Assembly: GCA_026005135.1 (NCBI GenBank)
Contig: BPKM01000007.1
Span: 67,001-131,000 of the forward strand
DNA from: Leptospiraceae bacterium
Lineage (GTDB): Bacteria > Spirochaetota > Leptospiria > Leptospirales > Leptonemataceae
DNA length: 64,000 nucleotides
Direction of reading: 5' to 3'
Under the pieces are notes generated by a model. That model was not told the DNA's origin, searched no databases, and saw only the letters and a list, made by a program, of their open reading frames with translations. The translations under genes and the position numbers were made by a program. This document shows positions 54,662-63,510 of the stretch, piece by piece (positions within the stretch are counted from its first letter, which is position 1; each line of letters starts with the position of its first letter).

Positions 54662-55681
54662 TTATGCTGCTTTTATTACAAAATTAGAGAAATCTTCAAA
54701 TACCAAATTATATTTTAATGTAAGATAAATAATTTTAAGCAATTTCCTCGATGTTGCTATAATCGCTTTTCCATTCCCTTTTTTCATTCTTAATCTTGTA
54801 TAAAAGTCCCTCAAATAGGGTGAATATTTTATCGCTATCAGGGTAGATTGTATCAAAACTTTTCTTCCTAATTTACTGCCTCTTTTCGTTATATGTCCAT
54901 TAATTTTCTTATTATTAGAATGATGTATTGTTGGTACTAAACCAAAATAGGAAAATAATTTCTTCTCATTTTCAAAATCATTTATGTTTCCTATTACCGC
55001 TAATAATGTTATCCCTGTTTTTGTTCCTATCCCTTTTATACTTGTAATATTTGTAAAACCTGATAAAGATTTCCCTAACTCTTCTAATTTTTTATCTATT
55101 TCTTTGATAGATTCATTTAAAGATAAAATCTGATTAACTATAATTTTTAATTCAAATCTTACTGTTTCGCTCAATTCTTCATATTCTAATACCTTCTCTA
55201 AACTCTTATCACTTGAAAATTGTTCTTTTTTGGTTAATATTCCCTGTGATAATAAAAGATTGTGAATCTTATTCTTTAAACTACTTCTTAACTCTACTAA
55301 TTTGTTCCTTGTATTCGTTAAACTTTCTATCTCCACATAAGCATCATCTTTAATCCGAACTTCTGGCAACATCTCTTTACTCGCATAATATGCCAGCAAT
55401 TCCGCATCATTCTTATCTGTTTTCTTTGTAGACTCACTGATTATCTTAAATTTGCGAGGATTTACCACTATTACGCGAGATACATAATCTTTTACCTTCT
55501 TCCTGAAATACTTTACATTCGTTGTAGACTCTACTGCTAATATATCTTCTTTATTTAATGTCTTTATAAATTTCCCAATTTCCAACAACTTATATTTCTC
55601 AAATCTCTTTTCTTCTGTCCCCTTTCCCATATAACATACTACAAAGTTGTCTTTGTGCAAATCCACTCCTATATATCTCAT
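54662..55681 (-). CDS. IS110-family transposase/recombinase
   Basis: Protein of 339 residues from the ATG at 55681, which follows GGAGGAAACT. The N-terminal RuvC-like domain has the DEDD residues in YIGVDLHKDNFVV, ILAVESTTNVKYF and TDKNDAELLAYYA. The C-terminal Tnp_20 domain has FTNITSIKGIGTKTGITLLA and FENEKKLFSYFGLVPTIHHS, and the region around the catalytic Ser is GRKVLIQSTLIAIKYSP. Known IS110 enzymes work with a bridge RNA from the non-coding end of their element. It is complete and therefore probably able to act. Confidence 0.93.
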   Translation of the reverse strand: MRYIGVDLHKDNFVVCYMGKGTEEKRFEKYKLLEIGKFIKTLNKEDILAVESTTNVKYFRKKVKDYVSRVIVVNPRKFKIISESTKKTDKNDAELLAYYASKEMLPEVRIKDDAYVEIESLTNTRNKLVELRSSLKNKIHNLLLSQGILTKKEQFSSDKSLEKVLEYEELSETVRFELKIIVNQILSLNESIKEIDKKLEELGKSLSGFTNITSIKGIGTKTGITLLAVIGNINDFENEKKLFSYFGLVPTIHHSNNKKINGHITKRGSKLGRKVLIQSTLIAIKYSPYLRDFYTRLRMKKGNGKAIIATSRKLLKIIYLTLKYNLVFEDFSNFVIKAA

Positions 55682-55699
55682 AGTTTCCTCCATATCCAT

Positions 55700-55912
55700 A
55701 ATCTTAAAACATAGTTGAGTAGATTCTATCTCGGCAACTCCGCCAAACTCCTATTCAGGCTTTTGCCTATTATGTGATTCGGTTATAGGTATGATTAATC
55801 TCCTTTTCAGGCTAACTTGCCTATTAAAATATCCAACCTATAACCTATCTACTCTAACTATGCCTTTTCGGCACAGTTATATTCAGAGTCGCACAAGACA
55901 ACTTTTTCATCT
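55700..55912 (-). ncRNA. Candidate IS110 bridge RNA
   Basis: Non-coding stretch just 5' of the recombinase gene, same strand, less AT-rich than the neighbourhood. It can fold as follows (plus coordinates): a 5' hairpin 55856-55878 (AACTATGCC/GGCACAGTT arms); an outer stem of 55713-55724 with 55847-55859 (12 pairs, one bulge); an inner stem 55781-55790 with 55836-55845 (perfect 10 bp GGTTATAGGT/ACCTATAACC); and two short hairpins with AGGC/GCCT stems at 55757-55768 and 55809-55822. A 5' hairpin followed by two multi-loop domains is what a bridge RNA with target and donor loops should look like. No comparison was possible, so ends and loops are not assigned. Confidence 0.6.
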
Positions 55913-55919
55913 CATCTCC

Positions 55920-58347
55920 TTAATCTCTAAATTTTACTTTTTTATCTTTAACTCCAAGATCTTCTGGTTTTATACCAAGTTCTTCCATTATAAGTTCTTT
56001 TTGATCTTTAATCTGATTTTGAATACTACAGATATGATCATAGGGAGGATAAACAGGTGTATTATTTATTATTACAGGTTTTAATGTATATCCACAATCC
56101 ATAGGTATTACATCTTCTGGTAATATTATTGGGAAATGTAGGTGGTGTTTTTTTTATTTTATCATAATATCTTTTAAGTATTCTACCAAGTGTAGGAGCA
56201 GCAACACTACCACCTGCCTGACCAGGTCCTAAGGTAATAGAAGAACGGTCAAAACCGAACCATAATGTAAAAGTAAATTCTGGATTAAATGCAGTAACCC
56301 ATGCATCAGACCAGCTGGATGTTGTACCGGTTTTACCTGCTAAATCTCCCCAGAAATTACCTTCATCATGATCTCGAATTCCATGCCTTAGTGTTCCTCT
56401 ATTTACTGCTTCTTCCATCATTTTTCTTAATATAAAAGCTGTTCCTTTAGATATAACTTGAATATCTCCATTTTTAATTTTTTGCCCTATGTTATATTTA
56501 ACAAGTTCTTCTTGACTATATATTATATTTTCATTTGCATCTACTACATATCGTATTGCATAGGGTATAATATCTTTTCCTTCATTAGCAATAATGGCTG
56601 TTGCAATAGCTAATTCCTTGGGAGTAATTTCACTTGCGCCAAGAGAAAGTGAAGGTTCTGGTCTTAATCTATAAGGATTTGTTATTTTCATTAATTTTTG
56701 GGCAAAATTTATGATTGGATAAGGTCCAATTTTATTATAAAGATCAACAGAACAGGTATTTAAAGAATATGCTAATGCTAATGTAGCTGGGACAAGTCCA
56801 TGATAGTCTCCTTCGTAATTTCCAGGAGACCATACACTTCCATCATCAGAAATAATTTGCATTGGAGCATCACTTAATGGATACATAGAATTAATTATTC
56901 TATTTTCTAATGCTGCACCATATACAAAAATTTTAAATGCACTACCTGGCTGTCTTAAAGCAAAAAGAGCTCTATTATATTGATTCGAAGGAGAGAACTC
57001 TCTTCCTCCAATCATTGCTTTAATACCACCTGTATTATGATCAATACTTAATAAAGCACCTTCTACATGTAAATTATGAGAAAAACTTAAAGTTCTTTTT
57101 CTAACTTCCTGGAAAGCATTATTTTCATTCTCTGCTGGTGTAAGAAGTGTTAATAATTCTAATGCATCAAGTAATTGATTTTCCAAGTACATATCAAAAT
57201 ATTGTTTAGCAGTAGGTTCTTTAATTTCTGGTTTTCCAATAGGTAAAATCATAGATAAAAGATTATGAATAGTAAATAAAGAATAATCTACACCAGTCTT
57301 CCCTGCAGCTAATGCATGAGTTCTTCCAATTTTATCTGCTTTTTCTAAGGTTGTTAGCATTTCTTCATATGCTATAAGTTGTAAATCCAAATCTAAGGTT
57401 GTATAGACTTTTAAACCACCTGTATATAAAAGTTGTTCTCCGATATGTGGATCATTTTTTAAAATTGTTTCTACATAATTAGTAAAATAAGGTGCTAAAT
57501 CTAACCTATTTTTTCTTATATTTGTAGCTGGTGATGTAGTAATAAAATATCCCCAGTATTTATTCCAGAAATTATGATGAATTTCTTCCGCTTCTTTTTG
57601 AGTAATAAAACCTTCTTTTACTAATCGTGATAATATAAATTTATGTTGATCTTTTGCATTCTCTGGATATTTATAAGGAGAATATTCTACGGGAGATTTA
57701 GGTAAACGTGCTAATAAAGCTGCTTCCCCAATTGTAAGATCTTCAACATCTTTATTAAAATATAATTTGGAAGCGCATTTAAGACCTTCGCATCCGTGTC
57801 CAAAATAAACCATGTTTAAATATAGCTCTAAAATCTCTTCTTTCGATAAATTTTGTTCTAATTTTAAGGCTAAAATTAACTCTTTAAATTTTTGTATAAA
57901 GGTTCTTTTTCTTTGTTTATATACATTTATATAGAGCATTTTAGCTACTTGCTGAGTTAATGTAGAGCCTCCCTGAACGATTCCACCAGCTAATAAATTC
58001 TTTATAGCAGCTCTAAAAATTCCAAAAATATCAAATCCTATATGATGATAAAAATTATCATCTTCTACAATTAAAAATGTCTGCGAAACAGTAGGTGGAA
58101 TTCTTTCTAAAGGAGTAACTTCAGATTTTTGAATGTAAAGTTCAGCAAATGGCCTTCCTTTAATATCATATAAAATCGTTGGTTTAGATGGTTGATATGC
58201 TTTTAATAAACTTAAATCATGATTACTTATACCAGAAAGAAAAAGCCCAAACAATATACCCATGGATAAACTTATTAATAAAGTTATTTTATAGTTATAT
58301 TTAGGTTTATAGGGATTATTATTAACTTGACTAAAATTCATATGCAA
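55920..58347 (-). CDS. Class A penicillin-binding protein (frameshifted near 56125)
   Basis: Bifunctional peptidoglycan synthase anchored by one N-terminal helix (ITLLISLSMGILFGLFLSG). The glycosyltransferase domain has LIVEDDNFYHHIGFD near residue 91 and GGIVQGGSTLTQQVAKMLY near 117. The transpeptidase domain has RQPGSAFKIFVYGAALE (SxxK) near 466, YSLNTCSVD (SxN) near 525 and LAGKTGTTSSWSDAWVTAF (KTG) near 668. The main frame ends in a nonsense tail; a one-base shift at about 56125 gives ILPEDVIPMDCGYTLKPVII and ends at 55920, for about 808 residues. PBP 1A and 1C types could not be told apart by eye. Confidence 0.92.
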
Positions 58348-58361
58348 CCTTTTTTAGATTT

Positions 58362-59241
58362 ATGCAAAATTATCAATATGAAGTGCGATATCCATCCTTA
58401 ACAGAAGGAGTTTTTCGTTTTCTTATCCTTTTTACCATAACCTATCTTATTCAACTTATTGCAACAATTTTTTCTGTTTCTTATGATTCCTTAATATTAT
58501 TTTCTGGAAATAATTTTAATATTTTATCTTTATTTACTCATTTTTTTATTTATCCTGTTAGTTTAAGTGGTTTTTTTCAGTTTTTTCTTTGAAATGCTTA
58601 TTTTATGGGGTTTTGGTTCAGAAATAGAACAACTATGGGGAACAAAAAATTTTTATAAATATTTTTTTATTGGTATATTTGGAGGAGCAATTTCTATTTT
58701 AATAATAGGTACATTTTTTTTACCAGGTCTATATGCATTTAGTCCAACTGCTGGAATATCTGCCTTATTATTAGCTTATGCAATTTTATTTCCAAATCGA
58801 GAAGTACTTTTCTTTTTTGTTTTACCATTAAAAATGAAGTGGGTTGTATTAATTCTTTTTATTTTTTTAGCCTTAGCTTCTTATAATCAATTAATTTTAA
58901 ATCTTGGTGGTGCGATTTTTGCTGGTTTTTATTTATATATTGTAGCAAAAAGAGGTCGATTAAAAGATGAATATAATCGTTATTCAACACGTTCCAGCTC
59001 ACAACTTAATAGAATTTTATATGAACCTCCTACTGAAATTTCCTGGAAAGAAAAAATAAAAAATAAAATTTCTGAATATAAGAAAAAACGAAGATTAGAA
59101 AAAAAACGTTTAGAAATAGAAAGAAGAATTGAAATGAAAGAAGAATTAGATAGAATTTTAGAAAAAATTTCTAAAGAAGGTATGGATTCTTTAACCAGAG
59201 AAGAAAAGAAGTTTTTAGATAAAGCATCAAAAGAATTATAA
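58362..59241 (+). CDS. Rhomboid-like membrane protein (frameshifted near 58590), probably non-catalytic
   Basis: The first frame (to 58592) holds two membrane helices and ends FFQFFL at CTT TGA. The next frame starts FFEMLILWGFGSEIEQLWG, which equals the loop-1 helix of rhomboids (NxxxLWxFGxxxE), and goes on with GIFGGAISILIIGTFF, FSPTAGISALLLAYAILFP and three more helices. It ends in a long basic coil (KKRRLEKKRLEIERRIEMKE). The rhomboid catalytic GxSG is PTAG here and no matching His was found, so it is probably a pseudoprotease. Total about 293 residues. It starts 14 bp from the divergent PBP gene. Confidence 0.7.
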
Positions 59242-59403
59242 TTAATTAAACAGAATAAAAATATTTTTAATTTCAGTATAATATTATAAACGTTAATAAA
59301 ACTTAATGTACTTATAATTTTTTTTACAAAATGATATTTTTAAATTGACAATTCTGTTGTTAAATTAAAATATGAATAATCATTCAAAAAAATGGGGGAG
59401 AAT

Positions 59404-59991
59404 ATGAAGAATAAACTATTTTTAACATTTTTTTGTATTTTTTTTATACATTGGGCATTAGAAAAGGATGCAGGTCAATTAAAGGTTTTTTCCCAGCCTG
59501 GTATGGGAGGATATAAATCTTATAAAGCAGAAGTTATTATTAATGCAAATATTCAAAAAGTAGGAGATTGGTTGCTTGATATAAATGGACATTGTCGTTG
59601 GGTTTATAATTGTAAAAGTTCTACTAAACCAAAAAGTTTCTCTCAAAATCATTTTATTATACGTTATGTGATTGATATACCCTGGCCTGTTTCTGATAGA
59701 GAAGTATATTTCGACACCAACTATATAGAAAAAACAGTAAATAATAAACGATTTGTTGATATTAATATGAATGTTATAAAAGAAGGATTTACTCCTTCCA
59801 AAGGAAATGTTCAAATAATACAGGGATATATAAAAATTAACTTAGAAGAAATTGATGAAAATACTACCAGATTAATTTATATTTATAATTTAGATCCAGC
59901 AGAAAATTTATCTAAAACACTGGCTGATCCTTTTAATTATCGTTTAACCTATTATACAATGAAAAATCTAAAAGAAAAAGTTCAAAAATAA
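59404..59991 (+). CDS. Exported START-domain protein
   Basis: Protein of 195 residues. The start is taken at MKNKLFL, with GGGGGAG 5 bp upstream; an ATG four codons earlier overlaps the ribosome site. The first 25 residues form a signal peptide (LFLTFFCIFFIHWALE). The remainder is a START-like fold: YKSYKAEVIINANIQKVGDW, NGHCRWVYNCKSS, FIIRYVIDIPWPVSDREVYF and ENTTRLIYIYNLDPA. The block PWPVSDREV is a hallmark of the family. It probably binds a lipid in the periplasm. The ligand is unknown. A terminator follows. Confidence 0.85.
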   Translation: MKNKLFLTFFCIFFIHWALEKDAGQLKVFSQPGMGGYKSYKAEVIINANIQKVGDWLLDINGHCRWVYNCKSSTKPKSFSQNHFIIRYVIDIPWPVSDREVYFDTNYIEKTVNNKRFVDINMNVIKEGFTPSKGNVQIIQGYIKINLEEIDENTTRLIYIYNLDPAENLSKTLADPFNYRLTYYTMKNLKEKVQK

Positions 59992-60018
59992 AAAAGCGGT
60001 TAAATCCGCTTTTTTTCT
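59990..60018. terminator. Bidirectional terminator
   Basis: Strong hairpin AAAAGCGG / CCGCTTTT with loop TTAAAT; T-run on both strands. It ends the START gene and the convergent rnr gene. Confidence 0.88.
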
Positions 60019-62152
60019 AAGAAAATACTGGTTTAAAATAAATTCTTAAACCTTCTATATCAATTTTATCCAATTCTAATTTCCATCTTTCTCCTAAGAA
60101 TGCTGGTCTTGCAAGAATTTTAACATAAACAGAAAAAGGATCTGGTAAAATTAATTCTGGTTCATTGGTTAAATATCCAGCAGGAATAAATCCATCAATA
60201 GGACATTCTTCTAATTCTACAAAAACACCTTCTGGTCTTATACCAGTAATAAAACCATGAAAAATTTTTTGATTTGTATTTTCTATATAGCGAATTAATT
60301 TCAATTTCCATATATCTCTTTCTGCTTCCATTGCCTGTCTTTCTGCTTCGCTGGTTCTAATTCCTAATTGAAATACTTCTTCTAAGGTATAGGCAGGTTT
60401 CTTTCTGTTAATTACATTAATCAAACTTCTATGTACAACAAGATCAGGATAACGTCTTATTGGCGAAGTAAAATGACAATAATGTTTAAATCCTAATCCC
60501 CAGTGTCCAATAGATTCTGGGCTATATCGAGCTTGCATAAAAGAGCGTAATAAAAGTAAATTAAAAATTCTTGCTTCTTTTTCTCCTTTTTCTTGTACTT
60601 CTTTTAATGCTTTTTGTATTAAGTACGGATTTACTTCTTCTAAATTCAATCGAATATCATATATCTGGAAAAATGCATTTAAAAGTTCTAATTTTTCTTC
60701 GTCCATAGGTTCATGTATACGAAATAAAGTAGGAACTTGTTTTTTATATAAAAATTCTGCTACTGCAATATTAGCAGAAAGCATACATTCTTCAATAAGC
60801 ATACTACTTCGTAAGCGTTCACGTAATTTAATTTCTATTACTTTATCGTTTTCTCCGAAAATAAATTTGGGTTCTGGTATTTCTAAATCAATTCTTCCTG
60901 CTTTTATACGCTCTTTTTTCTGGATTTGTGCAAGATTCCATAATTCTGGTAATATAGGATCAACATCTGTATCTATTAATTGTTCTGCAATTTCGTAAGT
61001 ATATCGTTTATCTACTTTTATAATAGAACGATAAAATTTCGCTTTTTGTATTTTTCCAGTCTGACGATGAATATCCATTTCTACAGTTACTGTTAATCGA
61101 TTTTTACCTTCTATAAGAGAACATAAATTTTCTGATAATGCAGGAGGCAGCATTGGTATAACTCTATTAGCAAGGTAATAAGATGTGCCTCTATCTTGAG
61201 CTTCTAAATCTAAAGGTGTATTTTTTTCTACATAAAAAGAAACATCTGCAATATGAACATAAAGTTTATATTTATTTTTATTAATAATTTTTAAACTAAT
61301 GGCATCATCAAAATCCTTAGCATCTTCTCCATCAATTGTAATTGTATAAAGATCTCGAAGATCTTTTCTTTTATTCCAATCTGGAATGGTTTGAGGTTTT
61401 TCGGGATCGTAATCAGGAAAATGATAATCTGGATAATAAGGATTTAAATTGTATTTAATTAAAATTCTATCAAAATCAAGATCAAATTCGGTTTCGTCTT
61501 CAAAGCGAACAAATAATGATTCATAAAAATGTGCTTGTTTATAAGGAATCATTTTTCCTGTAAGCTTTATAATGATCTTTGTAGAAACTTTTATTCGTTC
61601 TCTCGTATCCTTAGATAATCCAGAAAGATTACAGATAACAGATAATTTACCCGGTATATCTAATAATTTACCAATTGCAAAATCCTTAGAAATTTCTATA
61701 ACTTCCATTCTAAAAAATTCTCTATTTCTTTTTATAATATTTACAATTTCTCCTTCAAATCGTTCTTTTTTTTTATCTACCAATCTAACCTGAACAATAT
61801 CACCTAATAATGCTTTTTTAGCACTTCTTGGTGGAATAAAAATATCCTTAGGAAATTCATTTGGCATATAAAGAAATCTTGGACAGGCAAAAATTAATCC
61901 TGTTGGACTGAACGATACTCTACATTCTACAAGAAAGGGAGATTTTATTTTATATTTCTTTTTTTCTTTTTCGATTAAATTTAAATTCATTAATTCAGAT
62001 ATAATGATTTCTGGTTCTAAATATTCTTTTTTTGATTTTTTTATTCCCTTTTTGTTTTTTAATAGTTTATTAATAAATTTATTTACTTCTCTTTCGCTTA
62101 AAGTTTTCCCCTGATTTTTTTCGAAAAAACGTAATAATTCTTTTACTTTCAT
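60017..62152 (-). CDS. rnr: Ribonuclease R
   Basis: 3'-5' exoribonuclease of 711 residues that degrades structured RNA. The start is a helical winged segment (LLRFFEKNQGKTLSEREVNK). Two cold-shock OB folds follow (VQVRLVDKKKERFEGEIVNI). The RNB domain has the metal site TITIDGEDAKDFDDAISL near residue 270 and YYLANRVIPMLPPALSENLC near 320. HYCHFTSPIRRYPDLVVHR lies near 555, and a C-terminal S1 domain (FHGFITGIRPEGVFVELEE) near 640. It overlaps the upstream tsaB stop by ATGA, so translation is coupled. Confidence 0.95.
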   Translation of the reverse strand: MKVKELLRFFEKNQGKTLSEREVNKFINKLLKNKKGIKKSKKEYLEPEIIISELMNLNLIEKEKKKYKIKSPFLVECRVSFSPTGLIFACPRFLYMPNEFPKDIFIPPRSAKKALLGDIVQVRLVDKKKERFEGEIVNIIKRNREFFRMEVIEISKDFAIGKLLDIPGKLSVICNLSGLSKDTRERIKVSTKIIIKLTGKMIPYKQAHFYESLFVRFEDETEFDLDFDRILIKYNLNPYYPDYHFPDYDPEKPQTIPDWNKRKDLRDLYTITIDGEDAKDFDDAISLKIINKNKYKLYVHIADVSFYVEKNTPLDLEAQDRGTSYYLANRVIPMLPPALSENLCSLIEGKNRLTVTVEMDIHRQTGKIQKAKFYRSIIKVDKRYTYEIAEQLIDTDVDPILPELWNLAQIQKKERIKAGRIDLEIPEPKFIFGENDKVIEIKLRERLRSSMLIEECMLSANIAVAEFLYKKQVPTLFRIHEPMDEEKLELLNAFFQIYDIRLNLEEVNPYLIQKALKEVQEKGEKEARIFNLLLLRSFMQARYSPESIGHWGLGFKHYCHFTSPIRRYPDLVVHRSLINVINRKKPAYTLEEVFQLGIRTSEAERQAMEAERDIWKLKLIRYIENTNQKIFHGFITGIRPEGVFVELEECPIDGFIPAGYLTNEPELILPDPFSVYVKILARPAFLGERWKLELDKIDIEGLRIYFKPVFS

Positions 62153-62901
62153 AATTTTGCTAATCCTTCTGGAAATTTTTCATTAGCTGGATCTTTTCTT
62201 AAATAAATTGGTATTATAGACTTATAATTTGTATAAAAATACATTTGTGAATGCTCAATAAATTCTTTTGTAAAAATGATTTTTATCATTGCTTCAGAAT
62301 TTAAATTTGTAATCGTTTTGATTTGATTTTTATATTTAGTTTGTTCTTCTTTATTGAACCAGGAAAGAATTTCATTAGAATTATCAACATATAAAATATC
62401 ATTATTTATTAGCGTTAAGATTTTTTTTTTGGATAAATCTAATATTCTTGAAAATAAATTATCGAAAGAAAATTCTTTTATATAATATTTTTTTTGCTTA
62501 CCATCAATTCCTATAAAAAAATGATTTAGATTAAATTCCTTATATAAAGAATATGAATATAATGTTAAGCTATCAATTCCGATTACAGGGATATGCAATA
62601 TCTGAGATAACGTTCTTGCTGTTAAAACACTAATTCGAACACCTGTAAAAGAACCAGGTCCAAGACCACATATAATCAGATCTGGTTTACTATAAGAATC
62701 AAAAATTTCTTTTATATATATACTGAGTTTCTGAAAGCTATTTCTAAATGCAATATCTTCTTTTTTGTATAATGTTTCTATAGAATAGGTAGAATTAATA
62801 TTTTGAATTTTAAAATACGAACAAATAATCCATTTACTACTTGTATCTAAGAGAAGAAGAGTGAACTTTTTATATTTATTTAAAAATTCAAGATAATTCA
62901 T
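62149..62901 (-). CDS. tsaB: tRNA t6A synthesis protein TsaB
   Basis: Non-catalytic partner of TsaD in threonylcarbamoyladenosine formation at tRNA A37. The protein has 250 residues from MNYLEFLNKYKKF; an alternative GTG at 62913 would add four. Family blocks are FTLLLLDTSSKWIICSYF near residue 13, PDLIICGLGPGSFTGVRISV near 75, and IPVIGIDSLTLYSYS near 103. No clear ribosome site is seen, which fits coupling to tsaE, whose end overlaps by 14 bp. It also overlaps rnr. The tsaE-tsaB-rnr order suggests one operon. Confidence 0.92.
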   Translation of the reverse strand: MNYLEFLNKYKKFTLLLLDTSSKWIICSYFKIQNINSTYSIETLYKKEDIAFRNSFQKLSIYIKEIFDSYSKPDLIICGLGPGSFTGVRISVLTARTLSQILHIPVIGIDSLTLYSYSLYKEFNLNHFFIGIDGKQKKYYIKEFSFDNLFSRILDLSKKKILTLINNDILYVDNSNEILSWFNKEEQTKYKNQIKTITNLNSEAMIKIIFTKEFIEHSQMYFYTNYKSIIPIYLRKDPANEKFPEGLAKL

Positions 62902-63376
62902 ATTTATTACCACATATCTTAAATATTCTAAGAGTTCTTTCTGTAAACTGATTTATATTTTGTTCAATTTGAATCAAATAAATAGGTAAATTGCTTTGAA
63001 TATACTGGGCTTTTTGCCACCATTCAATAGCATGTACCGTAAATTTATTTTCGTATTGTTCATTCCATAATTCTCTTAATTCCATTTCTTCTAATTCTAA
63101 ATGAGAAATTCTATATAAATCATAATGTAGTAATGCATTTTTTTCATTTGTATAAATATTATAAATATTAAAAGAGGGACTATTTATAATTTGATTTATA
63201 TGTAATAATTTACCTATGGTTTTGGTTATAGTTGTTTTTCCAGCACCTAAATTACCTTCTAATAATAAAATTACTCCTTTATGATTTATTAAGTAATTAT
63301 TAAAAAAAGCAATAATACATTCTTCTGTTTCTTTTTGATTTTTACAGAATTGATTTATAATTTCTTCTTTTTCCAT
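62888..63376 (-). CDS. tsaE: tRNA t6A synthesis ATPase TsaE
   Basis: ATPase of 162 residues in the TsaBDE complex for tRNA t6A. P-loop LLLEGNLGAGKTTITKTIGK near residue 38. The switch region SPSFNIYNIY near 66 is followed by HYDLYRISHLELEEMELREL near 84, with the conserved YR. VHAIEWWQKAQYIQSNLPI near 113 fits the C-terminal part. The gene heads the minus-strand run tsaE-tsaB-rnr, and the promoter should lie in 63377-63510. Confidence 0.93.
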   Translation of the reverse strand: MEKEEIINQFCKNQKETEECIIAFFNNYLINHKGVILLLEGNLGAGKTTITKTIGKLLHINQIINSPSFNIYNIYTNEKNALLHYDLYRISHLELEEMELRELWNEQYENKFTVHAIEWWQKAQYIQSNLPIYLIQIEQNINQFTERTLRIFKICGNKYELS

Positions 63377-63510
63377 ATTGTATATTTATAATAATATAAA
63401 GTACAAAAAAAATAGTATAAAATTATAGAAAATATTTTTTATAGTTGAAAGATGATAAAAAATTTGCAAATTTACATTAAAATATCGTCTATATAATAGA
63501 GGAGCAAGGA

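Larger units (their letters stand above)
54589..55912 (-). mobile_element. IS110-family element (IS1111-like?)
   Basis: It contains an intact DEDD recombinase gene and a structured non-coding 5' end. A 13-bp inverted repeat GAATCTACTCAAC lies at 54589-54601 and, inverted, at 55714-55726, one copy on each side of the recombinase gene; IS1111-type members of the family have such subterminal repeats. The outermost borders and the core dinucleotide cannot be fixed from one copy, so the coordinates are approximate. It is inserted between the PBP and the S1-domain gene. Confidence 0.7.

Noticed and set aside
54537-54728. Small plus-strand frame starting MKKFFFVCNFKNN
   Set aside because: It spans the end of the IS110 element into its recombinase gene in antisense and has no ribosome site; a chance frame.
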